Shown here piece by piece: positions 1 to 10,762 of a DNA stretch of 64,000 bases. The position numbers and the translations under genes were made by a program. The stretch spans positions 310,001 through 374,000 of the forward strand of contig CANEZP010000003.1 in assembly GCA_947444305.1 (NCBI GenBank). The letters are read 5' to 3'. Below the pieces are notes generated by a model. That model saw only the letters and a list, made by a program, of their open reading frames with translations. It was not told the DNA's origin and searched no databases. This stretch comes from Pseudobdellovibrionaceae bacterium. GTDB lineage: Bacteria; Bdellovibrionota; Bdellovibrionia; Bdellovibrionales; UBA1609. Within the stretch, counting starts at the first letter, position 1, and every line of letters starts with the position of its first letter.

Positions 1-36
1 GTTTTAAGGGCGAATTCTCCTCTATAACCGAAGCTT

Positions 37-1026
37 ATGAAAAATGCTTCGGTCCTTCTCATCTTGATGTCTTTCTTTGTATTCGCCGGGTGTCGTACGA
101 CACCGCCACCCGCGAAACGGCCGCCGCCCAAATTGGGGGCTCGTCCGCCCATCGGGCTTCCCCCTTCTTCGCAAACGATCGATGACGAACCGGATATTCC
201 GCCGCCCGTCGTTCCGCCCGCGCAGCCGGAGGAAACTTTTCGTCCGCCTCCTCCGCAGGTCGCGCGCAAAGTCGCCGTCATTCTCGGGCCAGGCGGAAGC
301 AAATCTTTCGCGCACGTCGGCGTATTGAAAGCCTTGCAGCAACAACGCATCCCCATCGAAAAAGTAGTCGGTTTAGAATGGGGAGCTTTGATGGGCGGCC
401 TATTCGCGATCAAGGGTACGACCCACGATGTGGAATGGAAGCTATATAAAATGGAGCAGCAGAACTTGCTGCAACCGAAGGGTTTCTTCTCGCGCAAGGG
501 CGAAGAAAATTCGCTCAGCGTAATGGATGGCTTTTTCAACGACGTGTTCGGCCGCGAGGAGATCAGCAAGGCAAAGTTGCCGTTCGCTTGTCCGTCGCGC
601 TCGATCAACGGCGGCGTAATCGCTTGGCAAAAGAGCGGCCCGTTCAAAGACGCGGTTAAACGGTGCCTGAGTTTCCCGCCGGTGTTCAAAGCGCAGGGCA
701 CCTTCATCGCGGGGGCTTCGCAAGCGACCGAAGCGGTCGAGATGCTGATCAAAGAAGGATACAACGTGATCATCCTCGTCAACGTGTTGGGATCGGCGAT
801 GCCGGTCGCGCAAGACGCCTTACGGGATAATTTGAACTATGTTATTCTTTGGCAGGAAATTAAACGCTCGATCTACGAGACGTCGCGATTGAACATCGAT
901 ACCATCAACGTGGATACGAGCTCGGTGCCCATGACGAATTTTGCCGCCAAAAAAGATTTGATCTCGGCGGGCGAGGCCGCGGGCACTAAGTCCGCCGCCG
1001 CGTTGATTACTAAGTACGGATTTTAA
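37..1026 (+). CDS. Patatin-like lipoprotein lacking catalytic residues
   Basis: The protein has a lipoprotein signal peptide with the lipobox ending in Cys19, then a proline-rich linker (about residues 23-75), then a patatin-like alpha/beta domain. The glycine-rich oxyanion motif is present (GPGGSKS, 84-90). The nucleophile elbow, normally GxSxG, reads GLEWG at 112-116, so the serine is Glu114. The second dyad residue, normally Asp in a DGG/DGA motif, is Ala225 in AGA. Both changes are clear in the codons (gaa and gcg). Patatins are phospholipases; this copy should not hydrolyse lipids by that mechanism, so a binding or structural role in the envelope is inferred. It lies 24 bp upstream of pepP and is probably cotranscribed. 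The fold assignment is good; the function is unknown. Confidence 0.82.
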   Translation: MKNASVLLILMSFFVFAGCRTTPPPAKRPPPKLGARPPIGLPPSSQTIDDEPDIPPPVVPPAQPEETFRPPPPQVARKVAVILGPGGSKSFAHVGVLKALQQQRIPIEKVVGLEWGALMGGLFAIKGTTHDVEWKLYKMEQQNLLQPKGFFSRKGEENSLSVMDGFFNDVFGREEISKAKLPFACPSRSINGGVIAWQKSGPFKDAVKRCLSFPPVFKAQGTFIAGASQATEAVEMLIKEGYNVIILVNVLGSAMPVAQDALRDNLNYVILWQEIKRSIYETSRLNIDTINVDTSSVPMTNFAAKKDLISAGEAAGTKSAAALITKYGF

Positions 1027-1050
1027 AGAACACGGATTCTGAAGGGAATT

Positions 1051-2376
1051 ATGAGAAAAGCGCGCATCAATACCGATTACTACAAAGCCCGCCGCCGTAA
1101 GTTGGCGCAACTGATCCCGAACTGCGCGCTCGTGTTGCCCGCGTGGCCCGAATACATTCGCAATGCCGATTCGCACCACAACTACCGGCCCGAATCTAAT
1201 CTTTACTACCTGACCGGTTTCGAAGAACCCGAATCGTGTTTAATTTTCCGGCCCGGCCAAAATCCCGAGACGGTCATGTTCGTACGGCAAAAAAACGTCG
1301 AGCGCGAAACTTGGGACGGCTTCCGCTTCGGCGTCGACGGCGCGCGCGAAGTTTACGGTTACGACAAAGTCTACGCTTGGGAAGAGTTCGACAAGGTCGC
1401 GCCCGAACTTCTGCGTTCGAGCGAGCGCATTTACTATTCCATGTTCCGCAACAAAGAGTTCGATGAGAAATTCGGCAAGATGATGATCGCGCTCAACGGC
1501 TGGCGCCCTCGTTACGGTTTAGGTTTGCCGCCCGTCGAAGACGCTAATTCTTTATTGGCCGAACTCCGCATCCGTAAGACCGAAGAAGAAGCCGATCAAA
1601 TGCGTAAAGCTTCGGTGATCAGCGCCGAAGGTCACATCGAAATGATGAAGGCCACGAAAGTGGGCATCGGCGAGCGCGCTTTGCACGGCACATTCTTAAA
1701 AGCCGTCATGGAGCGCGGCGCGATGGGTGAGGCTTACGGCGGCATCGTCGCGAGCGGTAACAACGCAACAACCTTGCACTATCGATTCAACGACGCCACT
1801 TGCGAAGACGGGCAACTATTGCTCGTCGATTGCGGGGCCGAGTACCTTTACTACAGCGGTGACATCACTCGCTGCTGGCCCGTAAACGGCAAATTCTCGG
1901 CCGTGCAGAAGCGCGTTTACAATAAAATCTTGAAGGTACAAAAAGATCTGTGCGCCATGGTGAAACCCGGCGTGCCGCATATCGAACTGCAGAAGTTCAC
2001 GGTAAACGCGTTAACGAACGTGTTGATCGAAGAACAAATCCTAAAAGGTTCGGTCGAAGAAAACGTGAAGGCCGGCAATCACTCGAAATATTATCCGCAC
2101 GGGGTCAGTCACTTGCTAGGTTTGGACACGCATGATCTCGGCGTCCTGCAAGTTCGCGGTCAATCGCGCGCGCTCGAGCCGGGCTGGGTCTTAACGATCG
2201 AACCGGGCTTGTACTTTCCCGCGAACGACACTTCCATTCCGCAAGAGTTCCGTGGCCTAGGCATTCGCATCGAAGACGACGTGCTCGTCACCGAAGACGG
2301 CTGCGACGTCATGACCCGCGACGTCCCCAAAGAAGTCGAAGAGATCGAAGCGCTCGTCGGCGCGGACTTCCGCTAG
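1051..2376 (+). CDS. pepP: Xaa-Pro aminopeptidase (aminopeptidase P)
   Basis: This is an M24B metallopeptidase that removes an N-terminal residue preceding proline, acting in the cytosol. The N-terminal aminopeptidase-P domain spans roughly residues 5-140 and the pita-bread catalytic domain 175-435. All five dinuclear metal ligands are visible: Asp260, Asp271, His354 (in GVSHLLG), Glu384 (in IEPGLY) and Glu408 (in RIEDD). The length of 441 residues matches E. coli PepP. There is no signal peptide. A weak purine-rich stretch (gaaggg) precedes the ATG. A 13-bp inverted repeat follows the gene. Confidence 0.95.
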   Translation: MRKARINTDYYKARRRKLAQLIPNCALVLPAWPEYIRNADSHHNYRPESNLYYLTGFEEPESCLIFRPGQNPETVMFVRQKNVERETWDGFRFGVDGAREVYGYDKVYAWEEFDKVAPELLRSSERIYYSMFRNKEFDEKFGKMMIALNGWRPRYGLGLPPVEDANSLLAELRIRKTEEEADQMRKASVISAEGHIEMMKATKVGIGERALHGTFLKAVMERGAMGEAYGGIVASGNNATTLHYRFNDATCEDGQLLLVDCGAEYLYYSGDITRCWPVNGKFSAVQKRVYNKILKVQKDLCAMVKPGVPHIELQKFTVNALTNVLIEEQILKGSVEENVKAGNHSKYYPHGVSHLLGLDTHDLGVLQVRGQSRALEPGWVLTIEPGLYFPANDTSIPQEFRGLGIRIEDDVLVTEDGCDVMTRDVPKEVEEIEALVGADFR

Positions 2377-2392
2377 GGGTTGCCTGCGGCCA

Positions 2393-2432
2393 CTCACCGT
2401 ACCGTCTTGTTAAAGTGATACGGTACGGTGAG
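2393..2432. repeat. Perfect inverted repeat between convergent genes
   Basis: Two perfect 13-nt arms (2393-2405 and 2420-2432) are separated by a 14-nt loop. They sit between the convergent pepP and HAD phosphatase genes. Neither side carries a run of T, so it is not a classical intrinsic terminator. It may block read-through in both directions or be an interspersed palindrome. Confidence 0.6.
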
Positions 2433-2482
2433 GTCGCGACTCGGTGTTTAAATTCCGGAAAAGAGACGGCGCGTAATCCCGT

Positions 2483-3250
2483 CTATAAGTAGCGGTGGGA
2501 GTACCAGCCGCGTTCTTTAGCTAGCGCAAGCATGACATGTTCTGTGTCGTAGTTGGTGCCGCCCGGAGGGCCCGACGAGATGACGAAGCGCAGGTCGGTT
2601 GCGCATTCGAGGAGCCACTTGTCGCCCTCGGTGTTGCCCGAAGCGAAGTACGGCGCGACGCCGCCCGTGCGTTCGAGTAAGGCGGTGGCCTTGCCCTCGC
2701 GATAAGTGATCAATCCTTTTTGTTTAGCGGTGACGACGCCGTCGACGGTTTCGGTTTCGATGCCCATGACTTGGTCGTGCGTTAGCCCCAAACGTAAAGC
2801 GCCCGGTTCAACGGCCCATTTGATCGAAGCCGTGACGACGAAGATTTCTACCTCGAGCTCTTTCAATTTCTTGAGAATTATTTTTTGCTCTTCGTAAATA
2901 GGTGGCGGGGTCTTGGCGACCGCGGCTTCGGCCCATTCGCGTACTTTTGTAAGAGGCACGCCCTCGCAAACTTGCGCGAGCCACAGGTAGGCGACCGGGT
3001 TACCCTTGTTTTTCTTAAGCCACTCGTAATGCTCGAACGCATTTTCGGGTAAGGGGACAAGTTTGTTGTCGATCTTGTACTGGAAAAATTGTTCGCCGAG
3101 ATCGGTATCCCACAGCGTACCGTCGGCATCGAAGGCGGCTATCGCGCGGCCCTTCGGGCGTTTCGTCTCGAGATCACGTAAGAGTTGATCCAGCTTTTCT
3201 TTCGGCATCGGCGTAAAATTTGTCATGGGCCCGAAGCTAACAACTTTCAT
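2483..3250 (-). CDS. HAD-superfamily phosphatase
   Basis: A haloacid-dehalogenase-type hydrolase of 255 residues with the nucleophile motif DADGT at 41-45 (Asp41 nucleophile, Asp43 acid/base). Motif II is probably VVTAS near the middle, and an acidic motif follows (FASGNTEGDKWLL). The layout resembles the phosphoserine-phosphatase-like group (PF12710). The substrate cannot be read from the sequence. The start at Met1 is preceded by a weak gagg element; Met9 is an alternative. It lies downstream of the ZIP transporter on the same strand, 89 bp apart, and could be cotranscribed. It converges on pepP. Confidence 0.82.
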   Translation of the reverse strand: MKVVSFGPMTNFTPMPKEKLDQLLRDLETKRPKGRAIAAFDADGTLWDTDLGEQFFQYKIDNKLVPLPENAFEHYEWLKKNKGNPVAYLWLAQVCEGVPLTKVREWAEAAVAKTPPPIYEEQKIILKKLKELEVEIFVVTASIKWAVEPGALRLGLTHDQVMGIETETVDGVVTAKQKGLITYREGKATALLERTGGVAPYFASGNTEGDKWLLECATDLRFVISSGPPGGTNYDTEHVMLALAKERGWYSHRYL

Positions 3251-3275
3251 TCTTTAATGAAACCTCAAAAAATTC

Positions 3276-3339
3276 CTGGGAGTGGGGGGAACAGGCGGCC
3301 GCTGGGAGTGGGGAGCGCCTCCAGCAGTGGGGAGCGCCT
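3276..3339. repeat. Short direct repeats after the ZIP gene
   Basis: The 12-mer CTGGGAGTGGGG occurs at 3276-3287 and 3302-3313. The 14-mer AGTGGGGAGCGCCT occurs exactly at 3307-3320 and 3326-3339. The cluster ends at the stop codon of the ZIP gene and occupies most of the spacer before the HAD gene. It looks like local slippage duplication; no function is evident. Confidence 0.6.
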
Positions 3340-4134
3340 TTAGAAGCCGAGAGAAACGTCTAAGAACATCATCAAGGTGAAGCCGATCATTAGGCCGGCG
3401 GTGGCGGCGGCGCCGTGGCCGGACCGGTGACTTTCGGGAATGATTTCGTCGCTGACGACGTACAACATCGACCCGCCGCAAAATGCGAGCGCGTAGGGTA
3501 GAATGCCGGCGATCTCGACGGTCGCGAAAAATCCGAGCAAGGCGGCCGCGGCTTCGACCAAACCGGTGACGGCCGTGGCCATCATCGCTTCACGGCGTGA
3601 ATAGTTGACGCTCAGTAAGGCGACCGCGACGACGAAACCTTCGGGCAAATCTTGTAGCGCGATGCCCGCCAAAATCGGGAACGCGATTTTTAGATCTAAA
3701 CTTCCCATCCCGCTACCGACGGCCAAGCCTTCGGGGAAATTGTGTAAACCAATCGCGAAGACAAAGAGCCAAATGCGTTTCAATCGTATGCCGGCTTCGC
3801 CGCCTTCTCGCCCCTTGATGAAATGTTCGTGCGGAATCCAGCGATTGCACGCGTGCAAAAAGCCACCGCCCATCAGAACGGTGATCGAAACAAGGAAGCC
3901 GGCGAATAAATTCGAACCGGCTTGTTCGCGGAACATACTTAACGACGGGATGATCAGCGAGAACGCGGTCGCGGCGAGCATGATGCCCGCGCTGAAGCCA
4001 CCCAAAATATCTTGGGTGCGCGGGCGAAGGTTAGGCCGAATCATTGCGGGAACGGCGCCCAAGCTCGTCGCCAGTGCGGTGACCGCCGCGCCGATGAATG
4101 CCAATGCCCAAGGTGAATGAAGTAACGAAGTCAT
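3340..4134 (-). CDS. ZIP-family divalent metal transporter
   Basis: An inner-membrane protein of 264 residues with about eight hydrophobic segments and a hydrophilic histidine-containing loop (PHEHFIKGREGGE, about 101-113) between segments 3 and 4, as in ZIP proteins. The two signature metal-path motifs are present: HNFPEG at 131-136 and QDLPEG at 161-166. ZIP carriers bring zinc or related divalent metals into the cytosol; the size is that of ZupT/GufA-type bacterial ZIPs. Which metal is carried cannot be told, and no Zur/Fur-like operator was recognised upstream. Confidence 0.93.
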   Translation of the reverse strand: MTSLLHSPWALAFIGAAVTALATSLGAVPAMIRPNLRPRTQDILGGFSAGIMLAATAFSLIIPSLSMFREQAGSNLFAGFLVSITVLMGGGFLHACNRWIPHEHFIKGREGGEAGIRLKRIWLFVFAIGLHNFPEGLAVGSGMGSLDLKIAFPILAGIALQDLPEGFVVAVALLSVNYSRREAMMATAVTGLVEAAAALLGFFATVEIAGILPYALAFCGGSMLYVVSDEIIPESHRSGHGAAATAGLMIGFTLMMFLDVSLGF

Positions 4135-4212
4135 CCGGCCTGTTTATCACAAAAACTTGGGGCGGGCTCTTCCAAATAGACGGAGGCCCCCGGGGGGTGT
4201 AGGGTTTGAACA

Positions 4213-4659
4213 ATGGACACACGTATCCTTCTCGAGAAGGACAAAGATTCGATCACCGAGTTCGAAAAAGAGCGGCTGCACAAGTCCGTGCAAGATCCCA
4301 TGGAGCGCGAGATGAAAGCGTGGGATGCCCGCTGGCGGCCCGAAGCGCTGGATCACTATTTACCGCAAGGCTGGTCGTTCGGAGTTTTTGAGGACGCCAA
4401 ACTCGTCGGTTATTTCCTGGGGCAACCGTACATCTTTCACCGGGGCCTGACGCAAACCTTATGGGTTGAGCATTTGTCCTACACCAGTCCCGCGGTGGCT
4501 AAACACCTGATCGATACCGCACACAAATGGGCACGCGATAAACATTTGCAAACCGTCCTGCTTGAAAACTTAAGCGAGACCTCTTTCGTGATGGAAGAGT
4601 TTCCTAAAGCTATGTTGCTTCGTGATGGATTGATTGAACTGCGGAGTGCGAAATTCTAA
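4213..4659 (+). CDS. Small GNAT-like protein, function unknown
   Basis: A 148-residue soluble protein. The middle part (FGVFEDAKLVGYFLGQPY, about 56-73, followed by a beta-alpha pattern) resembles the core strands of a GNAT N-acetyltransferase, but the acetyl-CoA loop (Q/RxxGxG/A) is not evident, so the assignment is tentative. Its stop overlaps the glpD start by one base (TAATG), which indicates translational coupling. The start ATG follows a weak ggtgtaggg stretch. Confidence 0.55.
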   Translation: MDTRILLEKDKDSITEFEKERLHKSVQDPMEREMKAWDARWRPEALDHYLPQGWSFGVFEDAKLVGYFLGQPYIFHRGLTQTLWVEHLSYTSPAVAKHLIDTAHKWARDKHLQTVLLENLSETSFVMEEFPKAMLLRDGLIELRSAKF

Positions 4660-6314
4660 TGGGTAAAACTCTTTCACCGAATGAGCGAAAAAAAGCGCTA
4701 AAGAAAATGTCCGAAGAGACTTTCGACCTCGCGATCATCGGCGGCGGGATTACGGGTGCCGGCGTTGCGCGCGATGCCGCCAGCCGCGGTATGAAAGTCG
4801 CTTTGATCGAAGCCAGCGATTTTGCGTCGGGTACAAGTTCGCGTTCGAGCAAACTTATCCACGGCGGCATTCGTTACTTAGAAAATCTGGAATTTGGTTT
4901 GGTCTTCGAAGCTTTGAGCGAACGGCAGCGCTTGTTCGACATGGCCCCGCACCTCGTGCATCCTTTGCGTTTCATCTTGCCGGTTTACAAGAGCGGGCGC
5001 GTGCCGGCGTGGAAGATGGGCCTCGGCATGTGGTTCTACGATGCACTTTCCCTCTTCGAAGCGCCCGAGCTGCACACTTACATGGATCGCGAAGAGTTAG
5101 CGCGAGAATTCCCCGCGCTGCAAACGCGTGAGCTCGACGGCGGCTTCGCTTACTACGACGCTTACATGGACGACGATCGTTTGGTGCTTGAGACCTTAAG
5201 ATCCGCGCGGACCTTCGGTGCCGAGATCGCTAACTACGTTCGCGCGGGCAACGCCGTTTTCGAAGACGGTAAGATATCGGCGCTCGAATGCGAAGATCTC
5301 GAAGGCGGCTGGAAGTTTAACATCAAGGCGCGCCACTTCGTCAGCAGCGTCGGACCGTGGACCGACAAAGTAGGCACGGATCTTTTTAAAAGTTGGAAAA
5401 AGAAATTGCGGCCGTCCAAGGGCGTGCATCTTACCTTCTCGCGCGAAAGATTTCCGCTTCAAGATGCGGTCGTCATGGGTGCCGAGAAGCGGATCGTTTT
5501 CGCGATCCCGCGTAACGAAATGGTCATCGTCGGTACGACCGACACCGACTATCCCGGTGATCCGTCGGCGGTACGTACCGAAAAGGCCGACGTCGATTAT
5601 ATTTTAGAAGTGCTTGAAAAATACTTTCCCGGCGCGAAGGTCACCAAGGGCGATATCATCGGCACTTACGCGGGCGTAAGGCCGTTAATCCACGACGGCT
5701 CCGAGACCGAAAGCAAAACCAGCCGTGAGCATGAAATTTGGACCGACGTGCGCGGTTGCACCTTCGTGGCGGGCGGCAAGTACACTACGTACCGCAACAT
5801 GGCCGAGCAAACGGTGCACGAAGCGCTCGATGCATTTCCGATCGAGGACCGTGCGCGCTTTAGCCATTCCGACACTCTCGGGCCCTTGAATCCTAAAGTG
5901 AGCCCAATAATGCTGGAGCGCGCACGGCGTGAACACACGACTTGGGCCGCGCAACTTCAAGTCCCCGCGCGCTTTACCGCGCAATTAGCGGATCGGCACG
6001 GCCTCGAAGCGCGCGATATTCTCGACGGCGGTTCGGCCGAAATCGTATCGACGATTGCGCGCTCGAGTGAAGAATGGATGTGGTGCGCGGAAGCGCTTCA
6101 TGCCGTGGAACACACGATGTGCCTGCATCTCCGGGATTTCTACTTACGAAGATCGCCGCTGGTTTTGAGCCGCGCCGATCATGGATTGCCCTTCGCGAAG
6201 GCCATCGCGCAAACGATGGGGCGGGAATTGGGCTGGAGTCCCGAGCGCGTGAGCGACGAAATTAATGCTCTGCAGAACAATTTGGCCACGGATTTCGCGG
6301 CTATTCGTTCATGA
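4659..6314 (+). CDS. glpD: FAD-dependent glycerol-3-phosphate dehydrogenase
   Basis: Oxidises sn-glycerol-3-phosphate to dihydroxyacetone phosphate at the inner membrane and passes electrons to quinone. The N-terminal FAD-binding motif GGGITGAG is at 28-35. The family signature follows (SGTSSRSSKLIHGGIRYLE, about 57-75), and the C-terminal DAO_C-type region is present. The length of 551 residues fits the family. Met17 (4707, MSEETFD) is a possible alternative start that would remove a basic N-terminal tail. No glpK or glpF is nearby; the coupled partner is the small GNAT-like gene. Confidence 0.95.
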   Translation: MGKTLSPNERKKALKKMSEETFDLAIIGGGITGAGVARDAASRGMKVALIEASDFASGTSSRSSKLIHGGIRYLENLEFGLVFEALSERQRLFDMAPHLVHPLRFILPVYKSGRVPAWKMGLGMWFYDALSLFEAPELHTYMDREELAREFPALQTRELDGGFAYYDAYMDDDRLVLETLRSARTFGAEIANYVRAGNAVFEDGKISALECEDLEGGWKFNIKARHFVSSVGPWTDKVGTDLFKSWKKKLRPSKGVHLTFSRERFPLQDAVVMGAEKRIVFAIPRNEMVIVGTTDTDYPGDPSAVRTEKADVDYILEVLEKYFPGAKVTKGDIIGTYAGVRPLIHDGSETESKTSREHEIWTDVRGCTFVAGGKYTTYRNMAEQTVHEALDAFPIEDRARFSHSDTLGPLNPKVSPIMLERARREHTTWAAQLQVPARFTAQLADRHGLEARDILDGGSAEIVSTIARSSEEWMWCAEALHAVEHTMCLHLRDFYLRRSPLVLSRADHGLPFAKAIAQTMGRELGWSPERVSDEINALQNNLATDFAAIRS

Positions 6315-7403
<1,089 letters not shown>

Positions 7404-7406
7404 ACT

Positions 7407-7862
7407 TTGGCTTCGGCTCACGAACCGGATTCGTCGGATGCGGTTGTTGAGACGGCGGCCAAGTATTTTTATTTCTCCTCACTATCCGAACAATCTAGTT
7501 TCGCGGCTTCGCTCAAAGCGCTGACCGATCTGAAACATAAGGGTTGGCTCGGCCCCGAAAACAAAAGCCGTTGGATCCAAGTTTTATCAAAGTGGAAACC
7601 GCGTTTGCGCTCGCTACGAAGCAAAGCGTGGGTGGCTTCGGTCAAGGAAGCCGGCTTTATTCTGCCGCCCGATCTCGACATCAACGTTTGGATGAGCTTT
7701 CTAAGCAACGGCGAACCGACCGAAGTCGAGGCCGTGCTGCTTTCGAAAATTCTGGGGTTTTCGGACGATGATATCGCCGAAGGTCTCGGCGTGACACCGG
7801 GGACCGTTCGTTATCGCGTCGGGCGCGGGCTTAGGCATTTGGGCGGTTACCTTGAATCCTGA
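7407..7862 (+). CDS. Sigma-region-4-like DNA-binding protein
   Basis: A 151-residue protein starting at TTG, 3 bp after mreB. The C-terminal part (about 104-148, FSDDDIAEGLGVTPGTVRYR) matches the helix-turn-helix of sigma region 4 in ECF factors. The N-terminal 100 residues do not show a recognisable region 2, so it may be an atypical ECF-like factor or a transcription factor. It overlaps the next gene, an anti-sigma-like membrane protein, by 11 bp, and that pairing supports an ECF/anti-sigma reading. No dedicated promoter is seen; it is probably read from the mreB promoter. Confidence 0.6.
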   Translation: MASAHEPDSSDAVVETAAKYFYFSSLSEQSSFAASLKALTDLKHKGWLGPENKSRWIQVLSKWKPRLRSLRSKAWVASVKEAGFILPPDLDINVWMSFLSNGEPTEVEAVLLSKILGFSDDDIAEGLGVTPGTVRYRVGRGLRHLGGYLES

Positions 7863-8847
7863 ACAGGAAGTTCGCCAAAAAAAGCTGACCAAGTTTCTTT
7901 GCCAAGAATTGCTTTACGAATTCGCGAACGGTGGGCTGAATCCGCAGCGCGAAAAAGAAATGCGCGAATACATCGCCGGCTGCCGCGATTCGCAGCGTGA
8001 ATTCGAGCGTCTGAAGCGGGGTCATGCCTTCGCGATGCGCGCGAGCGGAGTGCGCATGTCACGCGCACTCAACGAAGCTTTGCTTAATTTCGAACCGCAG
8101 TGGCAAAAGCAGCTTCGCGGCTGGACGTTATGGTCATCGCAAAGAGGCTGGAAGGCTATGCCTTACATCGTGCTCTCGCTGACTTTGCTCGCGGGTCTGT
8201 TCGTGGCGAAACCTTGGCAAAAGAGCGAACCGGCCGATGTCATGCTAGCGGAACAATTGAAGACCGATACGAATATCGTCGCGCCGCCGACCGGTAATCA
8301 GCCGATTCCGGTTGCGCAGCCCGAACCGCAAGTGGCCGCCCCGGTGGTCAGCGCGAATCCACAACCCGCGCCCGTTATGCCCGCTTCGCAAACTTCGCCG
8401 ACGCCCGCGATTCCGTCGGTCGTCAAAAAAGAACCCGTCTCGGAACCTCCGGTTACGGCCGCGGCGAAATCCGCCGAGGTCAACGCGAACGATCCCGCAA
8501 CGACGACGACCGCGCCGGCAACTTCCCGCGGTTATATCATGCGCGGGGAAATCGGCGTCGGGCAGTTCAGCAAAACCTGGCCGCAGATTCGCGACAAGAT
8601 CATTTCGCTCGGCGGAAAGGTTGCGGGTAACGTTGAGCTCGGTTGGTTGCGGCGGCCCGATCAATCTTATTTCCACTTCTCGGTGCCCGAAACGAAGTAT
8701 GCCGAGCTCGAATCGTTTCTCGCTACCTTTGGTCCAGTCCGGTTCGATAGGGAGAAGCATCCTCGAGTGATGCCAGAAGGACAGATTCGCATTATCCTTA
8801 CCGTGAAGGATACGAACACCAATGAAAGCGCGCCAGAGACCCCGTAA
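7852..8847 (+). CDS. Anti-sigma-like transmembrane protein
   Basis: The TTG start lies inside the preceding gene. The N-terminal cytoplasmic region (about 15-55) resembles the zinc-binding anti-sigma fold, but of the usual H-x3-C-x2-C ligands only Cys44 remains (Tyr40 and Ser47 replace the others). One transmembrane segment spans about 103-120. A long Pro/Ala/Thr-rich periplasmic linker (about 125-235) leads to a folded C-terminal domain (about 237-320) that is not recognised. The topology suggests a protein that senses an envelope state and controls the sigma-like protein encoded upstream. This is inferred from context and layout. Confidence 0.55.
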   Translation: MNPEQEVRQKKLTKFLCQELLYEFANGGLNPQREKEMREYIAGCRDSQREFERLKRGHAFAMRASGVRMSRALNEALLNFEPQWQKQLRGWTLWSSQRGWKAMPYIVLSLTLLAGLFVAKPWQKSEPADVMLAEQLKTDTNIVAPPTGNQPIPVAQPEPQVAAPVVSANPQPAPVMPASQTSPTPAIPSVVKKEPVSEPPVTAAAKSAEVNANDPATTTTAPATSRGYIMRGEIGVGQFSKTWPQIRDKIISLGGKVAGNVELGWLRRPDQSYFHFSVPETKYAELESFLATFGPVRFDREKHPRVMPEGQIRIILTVKDTNTNESAPETP

Positions 8848-10762
8848 ATCTTTACGCACCATTTTGATTTTGTGGTTGCTGATATTTTCGATCGTGCCGC
8901 TCGCGTTCATCACCGGCTATTCCCTCGTTAAATATGAACAAGCGATCGATCAAGAATTGTCCACGCGGCTCATGGGCAATGCGCGCGAGATTAGCCAAAT
9001 CTTAAATGAATTCCAGGCTTCGCTCATCAACGAGAGTAGCCAGGTCGCGACCGATCGCGCGCTGGTCTATTTCATGAACTCAAACAAAAGCGATGCGGCC
9101 CGCGACGGTCTACGCCGCTGGCTTAACGGTAAGGTGGCGGGCCGGGTTTGGGTATTTAACCGCGACGCCCGCCTAGAGATCGCTTTGCACAAGAACGAAA
9201 AGGGCGAGGCCGAGCGCGACGAGAAGCTTGAAAACGCCGGCGTTGAATTGAACGAACCCATGCTCAAAGCCCTCGGTTCGAAAGACAGCATGTTCTTGAT
9301 CGATTTCGGCTCGGAGAAAACGGGGCGCACCGATAATCCATCCGAGACCCACTTCGAGCTTTCGTTGTTTAACAAGATCTTCAATGCCTCCGGTAAGCTC
9401 GTGGGTTACGTCGAAACCGCGATGACGGTCGACGAGAATATGCTTCGTAATATCCGCAACCGTCTCAGCGCCGAAATCTTTTTCTTCCAGGACGGGAAGC
9501 CGGTGATCGTGGCGACCCACGAAGATCTTGAGCTTTATAAAACAGAAACCTTTTCGCCCTACCTCAAAGACGGCGACTTCTTTGAAATGAACATTCGCCA
9601 AGTTCCTTACCGCCTTATGCTGCGGGAATTGAAGTGGGGCGATTCGAGTTTCGTGATGGGGCTCGGCGTATCTAAATCGGCGGCGAGCGAAGTATTGAAG
9701 AACGTCAAAATGGCCTTCTTCACCGTGGTCGGCGCGATCATCGTGCTTTTGGTTTTCTTGAGTTTGATCGCCTCGCGCGTTTTACTGCGGCCGATTTACG
9801 CGGTCTTGAATGCGATCGAGGACGCCGACTTCGATAAAGGCTTAATCGAAGTCCCGACCGCGAACGAAACGGAATTGGGACTACTCGCGGAAGGGTTCAA
9901 CGCGCTTTCGAAACGCACCTTCGAATCGCAGAAGGCACTCAAAGATAAGATTCAGGAACTAGAAGGCGCCAACAACGAGATTCGCGATACCCAAGCTAAG
10001 CTTGTGCATACCGCCAAGATGGCTTCGTTAGGTCAACTCGTGGCGGGCGTCGCGCATGAGCTGAATAACCCGATCGGTTTTATCTATTCCAACATGACCC
10101 ACCTTCGGGAGTATTCGCAAAAACTTTTGCACCTGGTTGAAGTCGCCGAGCATGAACCCGAAAAGCTCGAAAAAGAAAAGAAGAAGGCGGATCTTCCGTA
10201 CATCATGACCGACTTGCCCAAGCTGATCACCTCATGCGAGGACGGCGCGCGCCGCACCCGCGATATCGTTTTGGGGCTGCGCAATTTCTCGCGTCTAGAA
10301 GAAGCGCAGGTCAAAAAAGTCGATTTGCACGAGGGACTCGAAAATACTTTGCAGTTATTGGCGGGCGAGATCAAAGGCCGCATCAAAGTTATCAAACATT
10401 TCGAAAAAATCCCGAAGGTCGAATGTTACCCGAGCCAGTTGAACCAAGTTTTTATGAACGTGTTAAGCAACGCCGCGCAGGCGATTGAGAACTCGGGCGA
10501 GATTCACATTTCCACCCGCAAGGTTGCCGATGAAAAGGTTGAAGTCAGCATCCGCGATACGGGTAAAGGCATGAACAAGGCGACGCTCGAAAAGATTTTT
10601 GATCCGTTCTTTACCACCAAAGGTCTCGGCAGCGGCACGGGGCTTGGTTTAAGTATCTCCTACGGCGTCGTGCAAAAACACGGCGGCGACATCTTGGTCA
10701 CCTCGGAACCCGGGCAAGGCACCGAGTTCAAAATTATCCTGCCGGTTAACGGCGTAGGGTAA
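8822..10762 (+). CDS. Membrane sensor histidine kinase
   Basis: A 646-residue sensor kinase. There are transmembrane helices at about 12-32 and 296-320, and between them a periplasmic sensor of about 260 residues that is probably dCache-like. A HAMP domain (about 320-372) and a coiled coil follow. The HisKA box carries His412 (AHELNNP), and the ATPase has an N-box ([10 protein letters not shown]), a G1 box (DTGKGM) and a GTGLGLS box. The NP-containing H-box is of the NtrB/HPK4 type. It overlaps the preceding gene by 26 bp, so it appears to be in the mreB transcription unit. No response regulator is adjacent, so it is an orphan kinase here. Confidence 0.92.
   Translation: MKARQRPRKSLRTILILWLLIFSIVPLAFITGYSLVKYEQAIDQELSTRLMGNAREISQILNEFQASLINESSQVATDRALVYFMNSNKSDAARDGLRRWLNGKVAGRVWVFNRDARLEIALHKNEKGEAERDEKLENAGVELNEPMLKALGSKDSMFLIDFGSEKTGRTDNPSETHFELSLFNKIFNASGKLVGYVETAMTVDENMLRNIRNRLSAEIFFFQDGKPVIVATHEDLELYKTETFSPYLKDGDFFEMNIRQVPYRLMLRELKWGDSSFVMGLGVSKSAASEVLKNVKMAFFTVVGAIIVLLVFLSLIASRVLLRPIYAVLNAIEDADFDKGLIEVPTANETELGLLAEGFNALSKRTFESQKALKDKIQELEGANNEIRDTQAKLVHTAKMASLGQLVAGVAHELNNPIGFIYSNMTHLREYSQKLLHLVEVAEHEPEKLEKEKKKADLPYIMTDLPKLITSCEDGARRTRDIVLGLRNFSRLEEAQVKKVDLHEGLENTLQLLAGEIKGRIKVIKHFEKIPKVECYPSQLNQVFMNVLSNAAQAIENSGEIHISTRKVADEKVEVSIRDTGKGMNKATLEKIFDPFFTTKGLGSGTGLGLSISYGVVQKHGGDILVTSEPGQGTEFKIILPVNGVG

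Noticed and set aside
8245-8913. 222-aa minus frame opposite the anti-sigma-like gene
   Set aside because: Arg/Gly-rich shadow of the Pro/Ala linker codons; the plus genes overlap in operon order.
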